Shown piece after piece: positions 1 to 11,214 of a stretch of DNA of 64,000 nt. This DNA is from Phocoena phocoena (Eukaryota; Chordata; Mammalia; Artiodactyla; Phocoenidae): NCBI RefSeq assembly GCF_963924675.1, contig NC_089239.1:28667818-28731817 (forward strand). Reading direction: 5' to 3'. Under the pieces are notes generated by a model, which was not told where the DNA came from, ran no database searches, and saw only the letters and a list, made by a program, of their open reading frames with translations. The position numbers were made by a program, and so were the translations under genes. How positions within the stretch are numbered: position 1 is the stretch's first letter; each line of letters starts with the position of its first letter.

Positions 1-770
1 ATCTGGTAGAATTCCTGAAAATAAACAAAAATGAAGGGAAAGTATTTAATACAAAGTGAGTAATAAGGGGCTACTGACTACACAAAGGTAGTGATGGGTG
101 TCTTAGTAAATAAGTCAAAAATAATACTGTAATTGCTCAAAATGTGGACATCACACATATATCTTTACATGATAAATATAAAATTATATAATTATAGGAC
201 ATACCTATAACAGTTTATTTCCCTGAAGATGGATATTTATGAATTAGAAAATTTCTGCATATCATAGTTTTAAAAGATGAACAGAAATAGTCTAGAATAG
301 TTTCATAAAATATGAACCTACATACAGTAAGTATTTGGCATTCTCTATGTCTAACCAGCCTCATAGAATAATCTCTCCTTTACTTGCCTGTATACTCTTT
401 TTGAAGTTTCTTCAATTGTTAATATTTTGCCCTTTTCACCACATCACATCAAGGGTACACAGCATCAACATGACTCATCACAGTTGATGTTTAACTTGAT
501 CACCTGACTGAAGGAGTGTTTGTTAGGTTTCTCCACTGAAAAGTCATGCTTTTTCTCCCCACTCTCCATACTCCATCTTTTGAAAGAAAATTACTATAAA
601 CAAGTGAAATTTATGGAACGAGGAGTTACGTTCCACCTCCTCTAGGGCAGAAAATATACATAAATTATCTGGAATTCTTCTGCATGGGAGAGTTGTCCCT
701 TTTTCAGCATGTATTTTAATTCTTTGATCCTTAATTTATAACAGTACAGATGCAAAGATATTTATTTTAT
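1..770. other. AT-rich sequence, nothing recognised
   Basis: No open frame of interest, no simple repeat and no repeat family I can name. The base composition is AT-rich, as in most of the window. Confidence 0.5.
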
Positions 771-789
771 ACTTGAGGTTATTATCCAA

Positions 790-1005
790 TGATTATTATT
801 ATACTCAAATAATTCCAGTTGTAGTACTACTTTCACTTGGTAATATGCATTTAAGGTTTCATGATGTCTGTTACCAGATAGCTCATTTCTTTTTATCACT
901 GAATAATATTCCATTGTATGGATATACCACAGTTTGTTTAACCATTATCCCATTCAAGGACAATCTCCACTTGATGCTATTGTAAATCATGTTTTATTAA
1001 TTTCA
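790..1005 (-). repeat. old L1 3'-region fragment
   Basis: The plus strand reads as the reverse complement of the L1 3' region. It has the 'aatattccattgtatgg' phrase followed by a 'ccacagtttgtttaacc' phrase, which is the antisense of the end of ORF2 in many L1M elements. It is diverged and carries no usable frame. The short plus-strand open frame over it is an antisense shadow. Confidence 0.55.
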
Positions 1006-1089
1006 AATTCAAACAGTTTATCAATGATATTTAGGAAACTAATTGACTATTGTATATTATTTTGTGTACCTTGTGATCCTACTGTACTC

Positions 1090-1448
1090 ACTTATTAGTT
1101 CCAGAATGTTCTGTGTCCATAGCAGCATTATCTATAATATCCAAAAGGAGGCAGCTTAACCCAAGTGTCCATCCACAGATGAATGGATAACCAAAATGTG
1201 GCAAACACACACACACACACACACACGTGCACACACAAACATCAGAATATTATTCAGCCTTAAAAAGGAAGGAAATTTTGATACACACTATGATATGGAT
1301 GAACTTTGAGGATATTATACTAATTGAAATAGCCAGTCACAGAAAAACCAATACTGTATGATTTTATTTATACAAGGTACCTAGAGTTGTCACACTCATA
1401 GAGACGGAGTGTAGAATGGTGGGTACCAGTGGCTGGCAGGAGAGGGAA
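1090..1448 (+). repeat. old L1 (L1M-type) 3' end, left part of a split copy
   Basis: The order of phrases is that of the L1 ORF2 end and 3' UTR: isolated 'cagcattatctataatatcc', 'aagtgtccatccacagatga', 'gaatattattcagcctta', then the 'tggtgggtaccagtggctgg' stretch. A CA microsatellite lies inside it. The element breaks off at the target duplication of the younger L1 and resumes at about 6282. Confidence 0.75.
1205..1226. repeat. (CA)n microsatellite
   Basis: A pure run of about 11 CA units, followed by a short imperfect extension to about 1238. It sits inside the old L1 3' end. Confidence 0.9.
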
Positions 1449-1463
1449 TGGGAGGTGCTTTTT
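1449..1463. repeat. L1 target-site duplication, left copy
   Basis: Fifteen bases (tgggaggtgcttttt) are repeated exactly at 6267-6281 on the far side of the young L1. The right end of the copy merges with the poly(T) that represents the element's poly(A) tail. Confidence 0.85.
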
Positions 1464-1841
1464 TTTTTTTTTTTTAACATCTTTATTGGGGTATAATTGC
1501 TTTACAATGGTGTGTTAGTTTCTGCTTTATAACAAAGTGAATCAGCTATACATATACATATGTTCCCATATGTCTTCCCTCTTGCGTCTCCCTCCCTCCC
1601 ACTCTCCCCATCCCACACTTCCAGGCTGTCACAAAGCACCGAGCTAATATCCCTGTGCCTTGCGGCTGCTTCCCCCCAGCTATCTACCTTACTACGTTTG
1701 TTAGTGTGTATATGTCCATGACTCTCTCTCGCCCTGTCAAAACTCACCCTTCCCCCTCCCCATATCCTCAAGTCCGTTCTCCAGTAGGTCTGCGTCTTTA
1801 TTCCTATCTTACCCCTAGGTTCTTCATGACATTTTTTTCCC

Positions 1842-3083
1842 TTAAATTCCATATATATGTGTTAGCATACGGTATTTGTCTTTTTCTTTCTGACTTACTT
1901 CACTCTGTATGACAGACTCTAGGTCTATCCATCTCATTACAAATAGCTCAATTTCATTTCTTTTTAAGGCTGAGTAATATTCCATTGTGTATATGTGCCA
2001 CATCTTCTTTATCCATTCATCCGATGATGGGCGCTTAGGTTGTTTCCATGTCCTGGCTATTGTAAATAGAGCTGCAATGAACATTTTGGTACATGACTCT
2101 TTTTGAATTTTGGTTTTCTCAGGGTATATGCCAAGTAGTGGGATTGCTGGGTCATATGGTAATTCTATTTGTAGTTTTTTAAGGAACCTCCATACTGTTC
2201 TCCACAGTGGCTGAACCAATTCACATTCCCACCAGCAGTGCAAGAGTGTCCCCTTTTCTCCACACCCTCTCCAGCATTTATTGTTTCTAGATTTTTTCAT
2301 GATGGCCATTCTGACTGGTGTGAGATGATATCTCATTGTAGTTTTGATTTGCATTTCTCTAATGATTAATGATGTTGAGCATTCTTTCATGTGTTTGTTG
2401 GCATTCTGTATATCTTCTTTGGAGAAATGTCTATTTAGGTCTTCTGCCCATTTTTGGATGGGGTTGTTTGTTTTTTTGTTATTGAGCTGCATGAGCTGCT
2501 TGTAAATTTTGGAGATTAATCCTTTGTCAGTTGCTTCATTTGCAAATGTTTTCTCCCATTCTGAGGGTTGTCTTTTGGTCTTGGTTATGGTTTCCTTTGC
2601 TGTGCAAAAGCTTTGAAGTTTCATTAGGTCCCATTTGTTTATTTTTGTTTTTATTTCCATTACTCTAGGAGGTGGGTCAGAAAGGATCTTGCTGTGATTT
2701 ATGTCATAGAGTGTTCTTCCTATGTTTTCTTCTAAGAGTTTGATAGTTTCTGGCCTTACATTTAGGTCTTTAATCCATTTTGAGCTTATTTTTGTGTATG
2801 GTGTTAGGGAGTGATCTAATCTCATACTTTTACATGTACCTGTCCAGTTTTCCCAGCACCATTTATTGAAGAGGCTGTCCTTTCTCCACTGTACATTCCT
2901 GCCTCCTTTATCAAAGATAAGGTGTCCATATGTGCGTGGGTTTTTCTCTGGGCTTTCTATCCTGTTCCACTGATCTATCTTTCTGTTTTTGTGCCAGTAC
3001 CATACTGTCTTGATTACTGTTGCTTTGTAATATAGTCTAAAGTCAGGGAGCCTTATTCCTCCAGCTCCTTTTTTCGTTCTCAA
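1842..3083 (-). pseudogene. L1 ORF2p, C-terminal third (broken)
   Basis: This is a 413-residue open frame covering the part of ORF2p after the reverse transcriptase, ending at the usual ORF2 stop (…LTHIYGI). It contains the Cys-rich region ([18 protein letters not shown]), whose spaced Cys/His residues are typical of the L1 C-terminal domain, and the conserved blocks '[13 protein letters not shown]' and '[13 protein letters not shown]'. In a working element it would be the end of a protein of about 1,275 residues with endonuclease and reverse transcriptase activities. Here it overlaps the preceding frame and is out of register with it because of a small deletion near 3199. It has no start of its own and is very unlikely to be made as a protein. 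Confidence 0.9.
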
Positions 3084-4878
3084 GATTGCTTTGGCTATTC
3101 GGGGTCTTTTGTGTTTCCATACAAATTGCGAAATTTTTTGTTCTAGTTCTGTGAAAAATGCCAGTGGTAGTTTGATAGGGATTGCATTGAATCTGTAGAT
3201 TGGGTAGTAGAGTCATTTTCACAATGTTGATTCTTCCCATCCAAGAACATGGTATATCTCTCCATCTATTTGTATCATCTTTAATTTCTTTCATCAGTGT
3301 CTTATAATTTTCTGCATACAGGTCTTTCGTATCCTTAGGTAGGTTTATTCCTAGATATTTTATTCTTTTTGTTGCAATGGTAAATGGGAGTGTTTTCTTG
3401 ATTTCACTTTCAGATTTTTCATCATTAGTATATAGGAATGCCAGAGATTTCTGTGCATTAATTTTGTATCCTGCTACTTTACCAAATTCATTGATTAGCT
3501 CTAGTAGTTTTCTGGTAGCATCTTTAGGATTCTCTATGTATAGTATCATGTCATCTGCAAACAGTGACAGCTTTACTTCTTCTTTTCCGATTTGGATTCC
3601 TTTTATTTCCTTTTCTTCTCTGATTGCTGTGGCTAAAACTTCCAAAACTATGTTGAATAAGAGTGGTGAGAGTGGGCAACCTTGTCTTGTTCCTGATCTT
3701 AGTGGAAATGCTTTCAGTTTTTCACCATTGAGGATGATGTTTGCTGTGGGCTTGTCATATATGGCTTTTATTATGTTTAGGAAAGTTCCCTCTATGCCTA
3801 CTTTCTGGAGGGTTTTTATCATAAATGGGTGTTGAATTTTGTCGAAAGCTTTCTCTGCATCTATTGAGATGATCATATGGTTTTTCTCCTTCAATTTGTT
3901 AATATGGTTTATCACATTGATAGATTTGCGTATATTGAAGAATCCTTGCATTCCTGGAATAAACCCCACTTGATCATGGTGTATGATCCTTTTAATGTGC
4001 TGTTGGATTCTGTTTGCTAGTATTTTGTTGAGGATTTTTGCATCTATGTTCATCAGTGATATTGGCCTGTAGTTTTCTTTCTTTGTGACATCCTTGTCTG
4101 GTTTTGGTATCAAGGTGATGGTGGCTTTGTAGAAGGAATTTGGGAGTGTTCCTCCCTCTGCTATATTTTGGAAGAGTTTGAGAAGGATAGGTGTTAGCTC
4201 TTCTCTAAACGTTTGATAGAATTCACCTGTGAAGCCATCTGGTCCTGGGCTTTTGTTTGTTGGAAGGTTTTTAATCACAGTTTCAATTTCAGTGCTTGTG
4301 ATTGGTCTGTTCATATTTTCTATTTCTTCCTGATTCAGTCTTGGCAGGTTGTGCATTTCTAAGAATTTGTCCATTTCTTCCAGATTGTCCATTTTATTGG
4401 CATAGAGTTGCTTGTAGTAATCTCTCATGATTTTTTTTATTTCTGCAGTGTCAGTTGTTACTTCTCCTTTTTCATTTCTAATTCTATTGATTTGAGTCTT
4501 CTCCCTTTTTTTCTTGATGAGTCTGGCTAGTGGTTTATCTATTTTGTTTATCTTCTCAAAGAACCAGCTTTTAGTTTTATTGATCTTTGCTATTGTTTCC
4601 TTCATTTCTTTTTCATTTATTTCTGATCTGATTTTTATGATTTCTTTCCTTCTGCTAGCTTTGGGGTTTTTTTGTTCTTCTTTCTCTAATTGCTTGAGGT
4701 GCAAGGTTAGGCTGTTTATTCGAGATGTTTCCTGCTTCTTAAGGTGGGCTTGTATTGCTATAAACTTCCCCCTTAGAACTGCTTTTGCTGCATCCCATAG
4801 GTTTTGGGTCGTTGTGTCTCCATTGTCATTTGTTTCTAGGTATTTTTTTATTTCCTCTTTGATTTCTTCAGTGATCAC
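3043..4878 (-). pseudogene. L1 ORF2p, reverse transcriptase segment (broken)
   Basis: This 611-residue frame holds the linker and reverse transcriptase core. '[15 protein letters not shown]' and 'LIPKPDKD' mark the fingers, '[16 protein letters not shown]' carries the first catalytic Asp, '[18 protein letters not shown]' is the conserved RT block, and '[11 protein letters not shown]' is the FADD catalytic box. All catalytic Asp positions look present. The last 50 or so residues drift into a wrong frame: compared with the second L1 copy (about 42652-42670) the DNA lacks 5 bases near 3199. The upstream junction to the endonuclease frame is another shift. The frame is therefore an internal piece without a genuine start. 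Confidence 0.92.
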
Positions 4879-4885
4879 TTCATTA

Positions 4886-5692
4886 TTAAGTAGTGTATTG
4901 TTTAGCCTCCATGTGTTTGTATTTTTTTACAGATCTTTTCCTGTAATTGATATCTAGTCTCATGGCGTTGTGGTCGGAAAAGATACTTGATACAATTTCA
5001 GTTTTCTTAAATTTACCAAGGCTTGATTTGTGACCCAAGATATGATCTATCCTGGAGAATGTTCCATGAGCACTTGAGAAAAATGTGTATTCTGTTGTTT
5101 TTGGATGGAGTGTCCTATAAATATCAATTAAGTCCATCTTGTTTAATGTATCATTTAAAGCTTGTGTTTCCTTATTTATTTTCATTTTGGATGATCTGTC
5201 CATTGGTGAAAGTGGGGTGTTAAAGTCCCCTACTATGAATGTGTTACTGTTGATCTCCTCTTTTATGGTTGTTAGTATTTGCCTTATGTATTGAGGTGCT
5301 CCTATGTTGGGTGCATAAATATTTACAATTGTTATATCTTCTTCTTGGATCGATCCCTTGATCATTATGTAGTGTCCTTCTTTGTCCCTTTTAATAGTCC
5401 TTATTTTAAAGTCTATTTTGTCTGATATGAGAATTGCTACTCCAGCTTTCTTTTGGTTTCCATTTGCATGGAATATCTTTTTCCATCCCCTTACTTTCAG
5501 TCTGTATGTGTCTCTAGTTCTGAAGTGGGTCTCTTGTAGACAGCATATATAAGGGTCTTGTTTTTGTATCCATTCAGCCAATCTGTGTCTTTTGGTGGGA
5601 GCATTTAGTCCATTTACATTTAAGGTAATTATCGATATGTATGTTCCTATTTCCATTTTATATATTGTTTTGGGTTCGCTACTATAGGTCAT
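4886..5692 (-). pseudogene. L1 ORF2p, endonuclease domain (broken)
   Basis: This 268-residue frame begins at the normal ORF2 start region and encodes the apurinic/apyrimidinic-like endonuclease that nicks target DNA. Visible marks are 'LNVNGLNAPTKRHR' near the start (Asn), 'CCLQETHF' with the metal-binding Glu, 'IVGDFNTPLS' with Asp and Asn, and 'SDHNAMRLDI' with the terminal Asp-His pair. It starts 22 bases after the stop of ORF1, the usual short intergenic gap. The frame ends early because a homopolymer at 4922-4928 is out of register with the next segment. The domain itself looks intact, but nothing in the sequence suggests expression. Confidence 0.92.
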
Positions 5693-5714
5693 TTCCTTCT
5701 CTTGTGTTTCGTGT

Positions 5715-6266
5715 CTAGAGAAGTTCCTTTAGCATTTGTTGTAAAGCTGGTTTGGTGGTGCTGAACTCTCTCAGCTTTTGCTTGTCTGTAAAGGTTTTAA
5801 TTTCTCCATCAAATGTGAATGAGATCCTTGCTGGGTAGAGTAGTCTTGGTTGCAGGCTATTCTCCTTCATCACTTTCAGTATGTCCTGCCACTCCCTTCT
5901 GGCTTGTAGGGTTTCTGCTGAGAGATCAGCTGTTAACCTTATGGGGATTCCCTTGTGTGTTATTTGTTGTTTTTCCCTTGCTGCTTTTAATATGCTTTCT
6001 TTGTATTTAATTTTTGACAGTTTGATTAATATGTGTCTTGGCGTGTTTCTCCTTGTATTTATCCTGTATGGGACCCTCTGTGCTTCCTGGACTTGATTAA
6101 CTATTTCCTTTCCCATATTAGGGAAGTTTTCAACTATAATCTCTTCAAATATTTTCTCAGTCCCTTTCTTTCTTTCTTCTTCTTCTGGAACCCCTATAAT
6201 TCGAATGTTGGTGCGTTTCATGTTGTCCAGAGGTCTCTGAGACTGTCCTCAGTTCTTTTCATTCTT
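5715..6266 (-). pseudogene. L1 ORF1p, C-terminal part (5'-truncated)
   Basis: The frame of 168 residues from the first Met (to 6221) covers the RRM ('NIRIIGVPEEEERK') and the C-terminal domain of ORF1p, ending '…TTKPALQQMLKELL'. In a full element this RNA-binding chaperone has an N-terminal coiled coil used for trimerisation. That coiled coil and the 5' UTR are missing because the insertion ends at 6266. The Met at 6221 is internal, not the native start. The frame itself shows no internal stop. Confidence 0.9.
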
Positions 6267-6281
6267 TGGGAGGTGCTTTTT
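6267..6281. repeat. L1 target-site duplication, right copy
   Basis: Exact match to 1449-1463. The adjoining bases read 'tttttaatg', which is TT/AAAA on the other strand, the preferred L1 endonuclease cut. Confidence 0.85.
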
Positions 6282-6412
6282 AATGAATATAGTTTCAGCT
6301 TTGCAAAATGAATAGAGCTCTGGAGATTGGTTGCACAACAATGTGAATATACTCACTCAGTCCTGAACTGTGCACTTAAAAATGATTAAGATGATAACTT
6401 TAAAAATTTTTT
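6282..6412 (+). repeat. old L1 3' end, right part of the split copy
   Basis: It continues the element of 1090-1448: the phrase around 'gctctggagattggttgcac', then 'tgaactgtgcacttaaaaat', is the classical L1M 3' UTR end. The join across the younger L1 is seamless once one target duplication is removed. Confidence 0.75.
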
Positions 6413-6479
6413 TTAATGTTTTAAGTGAAAAATATTAAGAAAAATAAAACTTTCTATTTTACCTTCGCTTTCCTTTCTG

Positions 6480-8285
6480 ATGCTCTTCCTTTCTTTCTAT
6501 AGATCTGAGCCTCTGATCTATGTAATTTTCCTTCCCCCTAAAGAATTAACATTTCTTTCCTGCAGGTCCGTTTTGTTTGTCTAAGAAACTCTTCTTATTT
6601 CCTTCTTTTTCAAAGATTCATTTCACTTGATGTAGAATTCTCACTTGTTTTTGTTGTTGTTTTCTTCAACATTTTCAATGTTTTAGTTTACCCTTTTCTT
6701 CCTTGTATGGTACTGATGAGAGTTTGCTATTATTTTTATTTTTGGTCCTTAAAAAAAAAAAAACACCTGTTAAGCCTGGCTTCTTTACATTTTTCCTTTG
6801 TCTTTTGACAAAGACTGACAAAGATACATGCACTGAATATATGCTTAGGAGTATATTTCTTGTACGTTTCCGGACTGGTATTCGTTGAGCTTCCCAAATT
6901 TGTGGTTTTGTGTCTGCCATTAATTTGTAAAATTCCTGTCATGATTACTTCATATATATTTTTTTCTACTCCACTCTCTTCTACTTCCCCTTCTGGTATT
7001 CTAATTATGTATATGTTCTCCTTTGAAATTGTACTACTGTTCTTGGATGTTCTGATCTTTTATTTTTTGGATTCTTTATTCTTGTGTGTTAAGTGTGAGA
7101 AGTTTCTATTGACTTATCCTCAAGCTCACTGATTCTTACCTTGGCTGTGCCTGGTCTACTGATGAGCCCAGCAAGGGCTTTCTTCACTTACGTTACAGTG
7201 CATTTGATTTCTAGCATTTCCTTTTGATTCTCTCTTAGGGTGTTCATTCCTTAGCTTACTTAAATCCATTGGTTCTTTGATGTAGTCTACATGTTTTTCC
7301 ATTAAAGCCCTTAACATATTAATCATGGTTATTTTAAATATCTGGTCTTACAATCCCAACATGCATGCAGTCTGAGTCTGCTTTTGATGTTGCTTTGCCT
7401 CTTCAAATATTTTTATCTTTTCTTTTATTTCAGTATGCCTTGTAATTCATTGGTGGAAACCTGGACATGATGTATCAGGCAGTAGGAGATAAGGTGAACA
7501 GGCCTATAGCACAAGGTTTTATGTTATTCTGGTATTTGTTCAATATTTGCTGTAGCTGTAGATATCAGAGACACCAACTTCCTCCAGTGTCCTAGTTTTC
7601 ATCCACAATGTTGACATTTGCATCCCCTCTTTCTTGGAGAATCTGTGTTTTACAGCTCTTTCAACTCTAACCCACTGTCTTATACTGGGTCCCTGTTGGA
7701 GGTTGGTGAAATGGGTGGAGGGGAAGGGTTCTATAACCTTATGACTAAATTTAGTCTTTTAATGGGTCTGTGCCTCTGAGCTGTGACCTTTGCCAAGTGT
7801 TTCTCCACTGTCCTGGCTTTTCCCTCAGCCTCTACAGTGAATAAGGAAGGCTAGAGGGGGGTGGATTAGAAACAGTGCCCTCCCTCCAGCTGGGAGAAGG
7901 CTCCATTAAATCTCTTTCCCCAGAGATTAAGTCTGTTATAGAGAACAAACTTGGTGTGTTTCACAATTATAACCCTTTCTCTCCTCTTTCCAGGGTCAGT
8001 TGGAGATTCCTCTTGGTTCTTCATTGTGAAACCCAGTACAGTTCCCAGAGGTAAAACCTACAAGAGTAGGGCCACCTCCAGAGAGCATGGTCCCAGGGGT
8101 TCTTTCCGCACTCAGCCTCCAGCAGTTCGTCAAATGTACTCTTTGTGCCTTCCTACCAGCTCCTGGCTCCTGAAGCTCCTGCTCCAGGTAAGCAAACATC
8201 AGCCCTGATGCTTCGGGGTCCCCTGTGCCTCCAGAATGGTGCTTTACCTGCAACCACAGTTGTCTGAAATGCTCAGGAATGGTCA
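6480..8285 (-). repeat. HAL1/L1M-like relic (ORF1 and upstream region)
   Basis: From about 6880 to 7760 the reverse complement resembles HAL1 or an L1M 5' half. Marks are 'ttctggtattctaattatgt', 'cattaaagcccttaacatat', 'atgccttgtaattcattggt' and a 'tggacatgatgtatcagg' phrase. The same phrases recur, more diverged, at 38100-38600. The parts from 6480 to 6880 and from 7760 to 8285 are less certain and may be the tail and 5' UTR of the same element. Plus-strand open frames across it are antisense. Confidence 0.55.
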
Positions 8286-8289
8286 TCTA

Positions 8290-9110
8290 CTTTCAGTTTG
8301 CTTGGCGTTTTCCTGTTGTAACGATGTGACTGACAGCTTCCAAGCTTTTTCCATGTTAGGAACTGAAACCAGATGAATAAAGAAATCCTGTGGATGGCAA
8401 TGTATGTGAAAAAGATGCCCAGAGAGCCAGCATTTCAATTTAGTGGTGGATTCCGATACTGGATTGGAAAAATAATTCCAGCCAAATTTCATTGTCTGTT
8501 TAGCCTTAATTTACTCACAATTTGAAGAAACAGCCATTAGCTCAGGAGTATCAGACTTTGGTAGCAGTAGGCCAAGGGGCCCTTGTTGCCAGCTACATCC
8601 AGTGCCAAGATTTAGAATGCCCGCTTAGATACCATAGCACACAACTGTTGGCCATTGTTTTGGCTGCTGCCATCTGTCTTGCTTCCCAAATAAATTCTCT
8701 CCCCTGTTGACTGACATAAATGACATTCTGTAGAAGGCCAGCGCACGAATTTCTGAAAGACATTCCCAAGCAAGGGCTTTCTCTGTCATTCATGGCTGCC
8801 AGCCTTCTGACGTGACTTGCTGGTGTGCTGATTTGTAAGGAGACTTCCAGGGTAGCTCCTGTGTGAAACGTTTGAGGGGCCAGATTATTTACTGCTTTCC
8901 TCCTACAGCCAAGGCTCATTCAGCCCTGGATTCCACGCAGTGTGATTCAAAAGTGGGATTAATAGAGCAGGCCTGGTAGTTTGGTACCACTGCCCATGTG
9001 ACGCTGTGGGAAAAATAACCTCAGATGCATCCCATTCACGAGCACAATACCATCACTGTGTTTCTCAGTGTGTATTTGTCTAATCTCCCCTCCTCTTTGG
9101 AAATTTGTGA
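8290..9110. other. unassigned sequence, no gene seen
   Basis: Moderately GC-balanced sequence with two short open frames on opposite strands. Neither has a recognisable domain, a flanking splice-site pattern or an initiation context I would trust. Confidence 0.4.
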
Positions 9111-9137
9111 GTAACTACAATTTCAAAAATAGAGACA

Positions 9138-9196
9138 TATATATATATATATATATAGATAGATAGATAGATAGATAGATATAGATAGATAGATAT
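9138..9196. repeat. (TA)n/(TAGA)n microsatellite
   Basis: A run of TA units passes directly into TAGA units and back to TAGATA. It is a compound array of the type that is often polymorphic. Confidence 0.95.
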
Positions 9197-9199
9197 ATT

Positions 9200-10150
9200 A
9201 GTCTGTGGTAGAATTAGGTTTCCTGGGAACAGAAGATACTGGGTACTCATGGTAACCGACCACCATTGCCAAAGATTTTAGTTGGAAATAATCCCAGAAC
9301 TTTCCATTTATTTATATTCTGTTCAACACTTCATGCTGTACCAGAGTTAAATGAATAAAAAATCTGTAACTAACTTTACCCATGATTCACTTATCTTTAA
9401 AAGAGCTGAGATTCACTCTCCAGGTGTCCAATAAAGGGGCAGTATATTAATCCAAGGCTGGTGCTAATTCATGTACCAATTTAACATAAAATATCTTTGA
9501 GAAATGTGTGTCTCAGTGACAATTCAACTATCCTTCTGTTAGTGACAAAAAATTCATTAAAATTCACCCTGAGAAGCACAGGGAAGGAAGACCTTACTGA
9601 ATTTCTAGAATATGAATTTCTTTAGCTCCCAGTCATCCTATTCTTCACATTGATTTCGATTCTTAGAGCACAGAAATGAAAGATGAGAGAGAAAGACAGG
9701 CGGAGTTAAGATGTGTATTTAGCCTTAATGAAGGGTCTTAACGGTAATCTATCATGTTAAAAAATAAAACATTATATCCACTCCAAATTAATCTTCTATT
9801 CCTCCCTCAAAATAGTTTCATTATAATATTATCTACTTTAACTAGAAAACATTAAAAAAAAAAGGGGAACATATTAGGGAGAACCACAGGCTAAATCTGG
9901 TTCAAACCAAATGCTAACATTATATTGATTTAGACAAATGATTTTTTTTTAACTCGGAAAACCACACAGCCCAAATTTAAAAGGTAAGTCAGCCTTGAAC
10001 ATCATAGTGATAATGACTAAACACCTGCATGCACATAAATTAGGAAAACGGGGATCATGAAATTAAAACAGCACTCTCATTTATTTCACTTACTCACAAA
10101 TTATCTTTTAAATATCAGTGGATTTGGAATATGAGCCTAAATTTTCAAGA
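9200..10150. other. AT-rich sequence, nothing recognised
   Basis: No coding signal and no repeat I can name. Confidence 0.4.
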
Positions 10151-10154
10151 AGTT

Positions 10155-10172
10155 TTTTTTTTTTTTTTTTTT
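10155..10172. repeat. poly(T) tract
   Basis: A T-only run. No SINE or LINE body adjoins it that I can identify, so its origin is unknown. Confidence 0.85.
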
Positions 10173-10224
10173 GGCAACAATATGAGAAGAATCTTAAAAC
10201 AATAGTTATTCAGGAGGGAGGTAA

Positions 10225-10410
10225 GAAGTGATGTAATAAAATGGAAAGCACCTGAGTCTGGAAGCTGGCACCCTGATTGCACATTTAGCCCTGCTTACTG
10301 CTTATTTGAGACCTTAGATAAACTGAGGCTTAGTTTCCTCATCTGCAAAATGGGAATAATAATAGAATATTCTTCTCACAGTCACTGTCAGGATTTAGTC
10401 ATTGTCAGGA
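10225..10410 (+). repeat. MIR SINE
   Basis: The conserved MIR core is clear: 'gagtctggaagctgg' in the tRNA-like part, then 'aactgaggcttagtttcctc' and 'atctgcaaaatgggaataat'. At the end a 19-base stretch is repeated in tandem (10387-10420, 'tgtcaggatttagtc' twice). Confidence 0.85.
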
Positions 10411-10449
10411 TTTAGTCTACCTGTGTCAGTGAACACATCTGACTAGCAA

Positions 10450-11210
10450 AAGATATACAGGATGTACTCGTAAAGAGAAACCCAGGAATATCCCTAGAGA
10501 GGGATAAAATGGGATATCACTGAAAAATTACTACTTCTATAGCTTTTCCCTTAGGAAGATAGGCTTTTGTTTTACCTCCACCATTTCACTCCCCTGATTT
10601 TTGAAACTGAATTTAGACTGTGGATGTATTGAAAATAATGTTGAGAACTTAACTTTGAATCTTTGTGGTGCCATATTGTATCAGGACTCAACTACACTTT
10701 AACCTAAAATCCAAACTTCAGAGTCCAGCTGCAATGAACTTACTTTCTCACAGTAAACAACTTTAAAAACTTGACAACTTACATGAAACAACTGGCTTTA
10801 TAAAACTGATCAGACAGGATCCGGCTCAGGGTACAAAAATGAACATCATTATTCATTGCAATTTTCACATTAGGGCAATTTTCAAGGGAGAGAAGAAAGA
10901 CACAAAGAAGGAGCCCCTAGAATATGTGAAAAGTTTCCTCTTAGCTTTCTGGCTGACCCTTAAGCTAGACATGGACAGTGAGAGCTGAGTAGAGATTTCA
11001 GCAGCTGTGCAGCGAATGGGAGATATCAGTGTTTTAGACTTGGGCAGAATGGATTCCCCATAGTGGAGACCACAGGTTTTCACTTAAGGTCCAAGAAAGA
11101 TCATATCCTGGGCATAAGTGTCATGCTCTGAACACCCAGAATCACTTTTGAGAGATTCTTGTGTTATTAGGGAAAAGATTAGAGTGTAGCACATCAAATA
11201 AAACTATTCT
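10450..11210. other. unassigned sequence, no gene seen
   Basis: Includes a 72-codon minus-strand frame (10865-11083) with no recognisable features. I see no repeat family. Confidence 0.4.
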
Positions 11211-11214
11211 AATA

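Larger units (their letters stand above)
1464..6266 (-). mobile_element. young LINE-1, 5'-truncated, 4.8 kb
   Basis: The element lies on the minus strand. It starts with a poly(T) stretch (its poly(A) tail), followed by the reverse of the short L1 3' UTR, nearly all of ORF2 and the last third of ORF1. It stops inside ORF1, so it has no 5' UTR or promoter and was dead on arrival. A 15-bp target duplication (1449-1463 and 6267-6281) brackets it. It is nested in an older plus-strand L1 3' end whose sequence resumes at 6282. The coding frames are long and only lightly damaged, which suggests a fairly recent insertion. Confidence 0.95.

Noticed and set aside
3377..3835. Plus-strand open frame of 152 codons
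   Set aside because: It is antisense to the L1 reverse transcriptase frame. Long antisense frames are common over L1 ORF2.
4514..4957. Plus-strand open frame of 147 codons, hydrophobic
   Set aside because: Antisense of the L1 ORF2 linker. Its hydrophobic look comes from reading T-rich antisense sequence.
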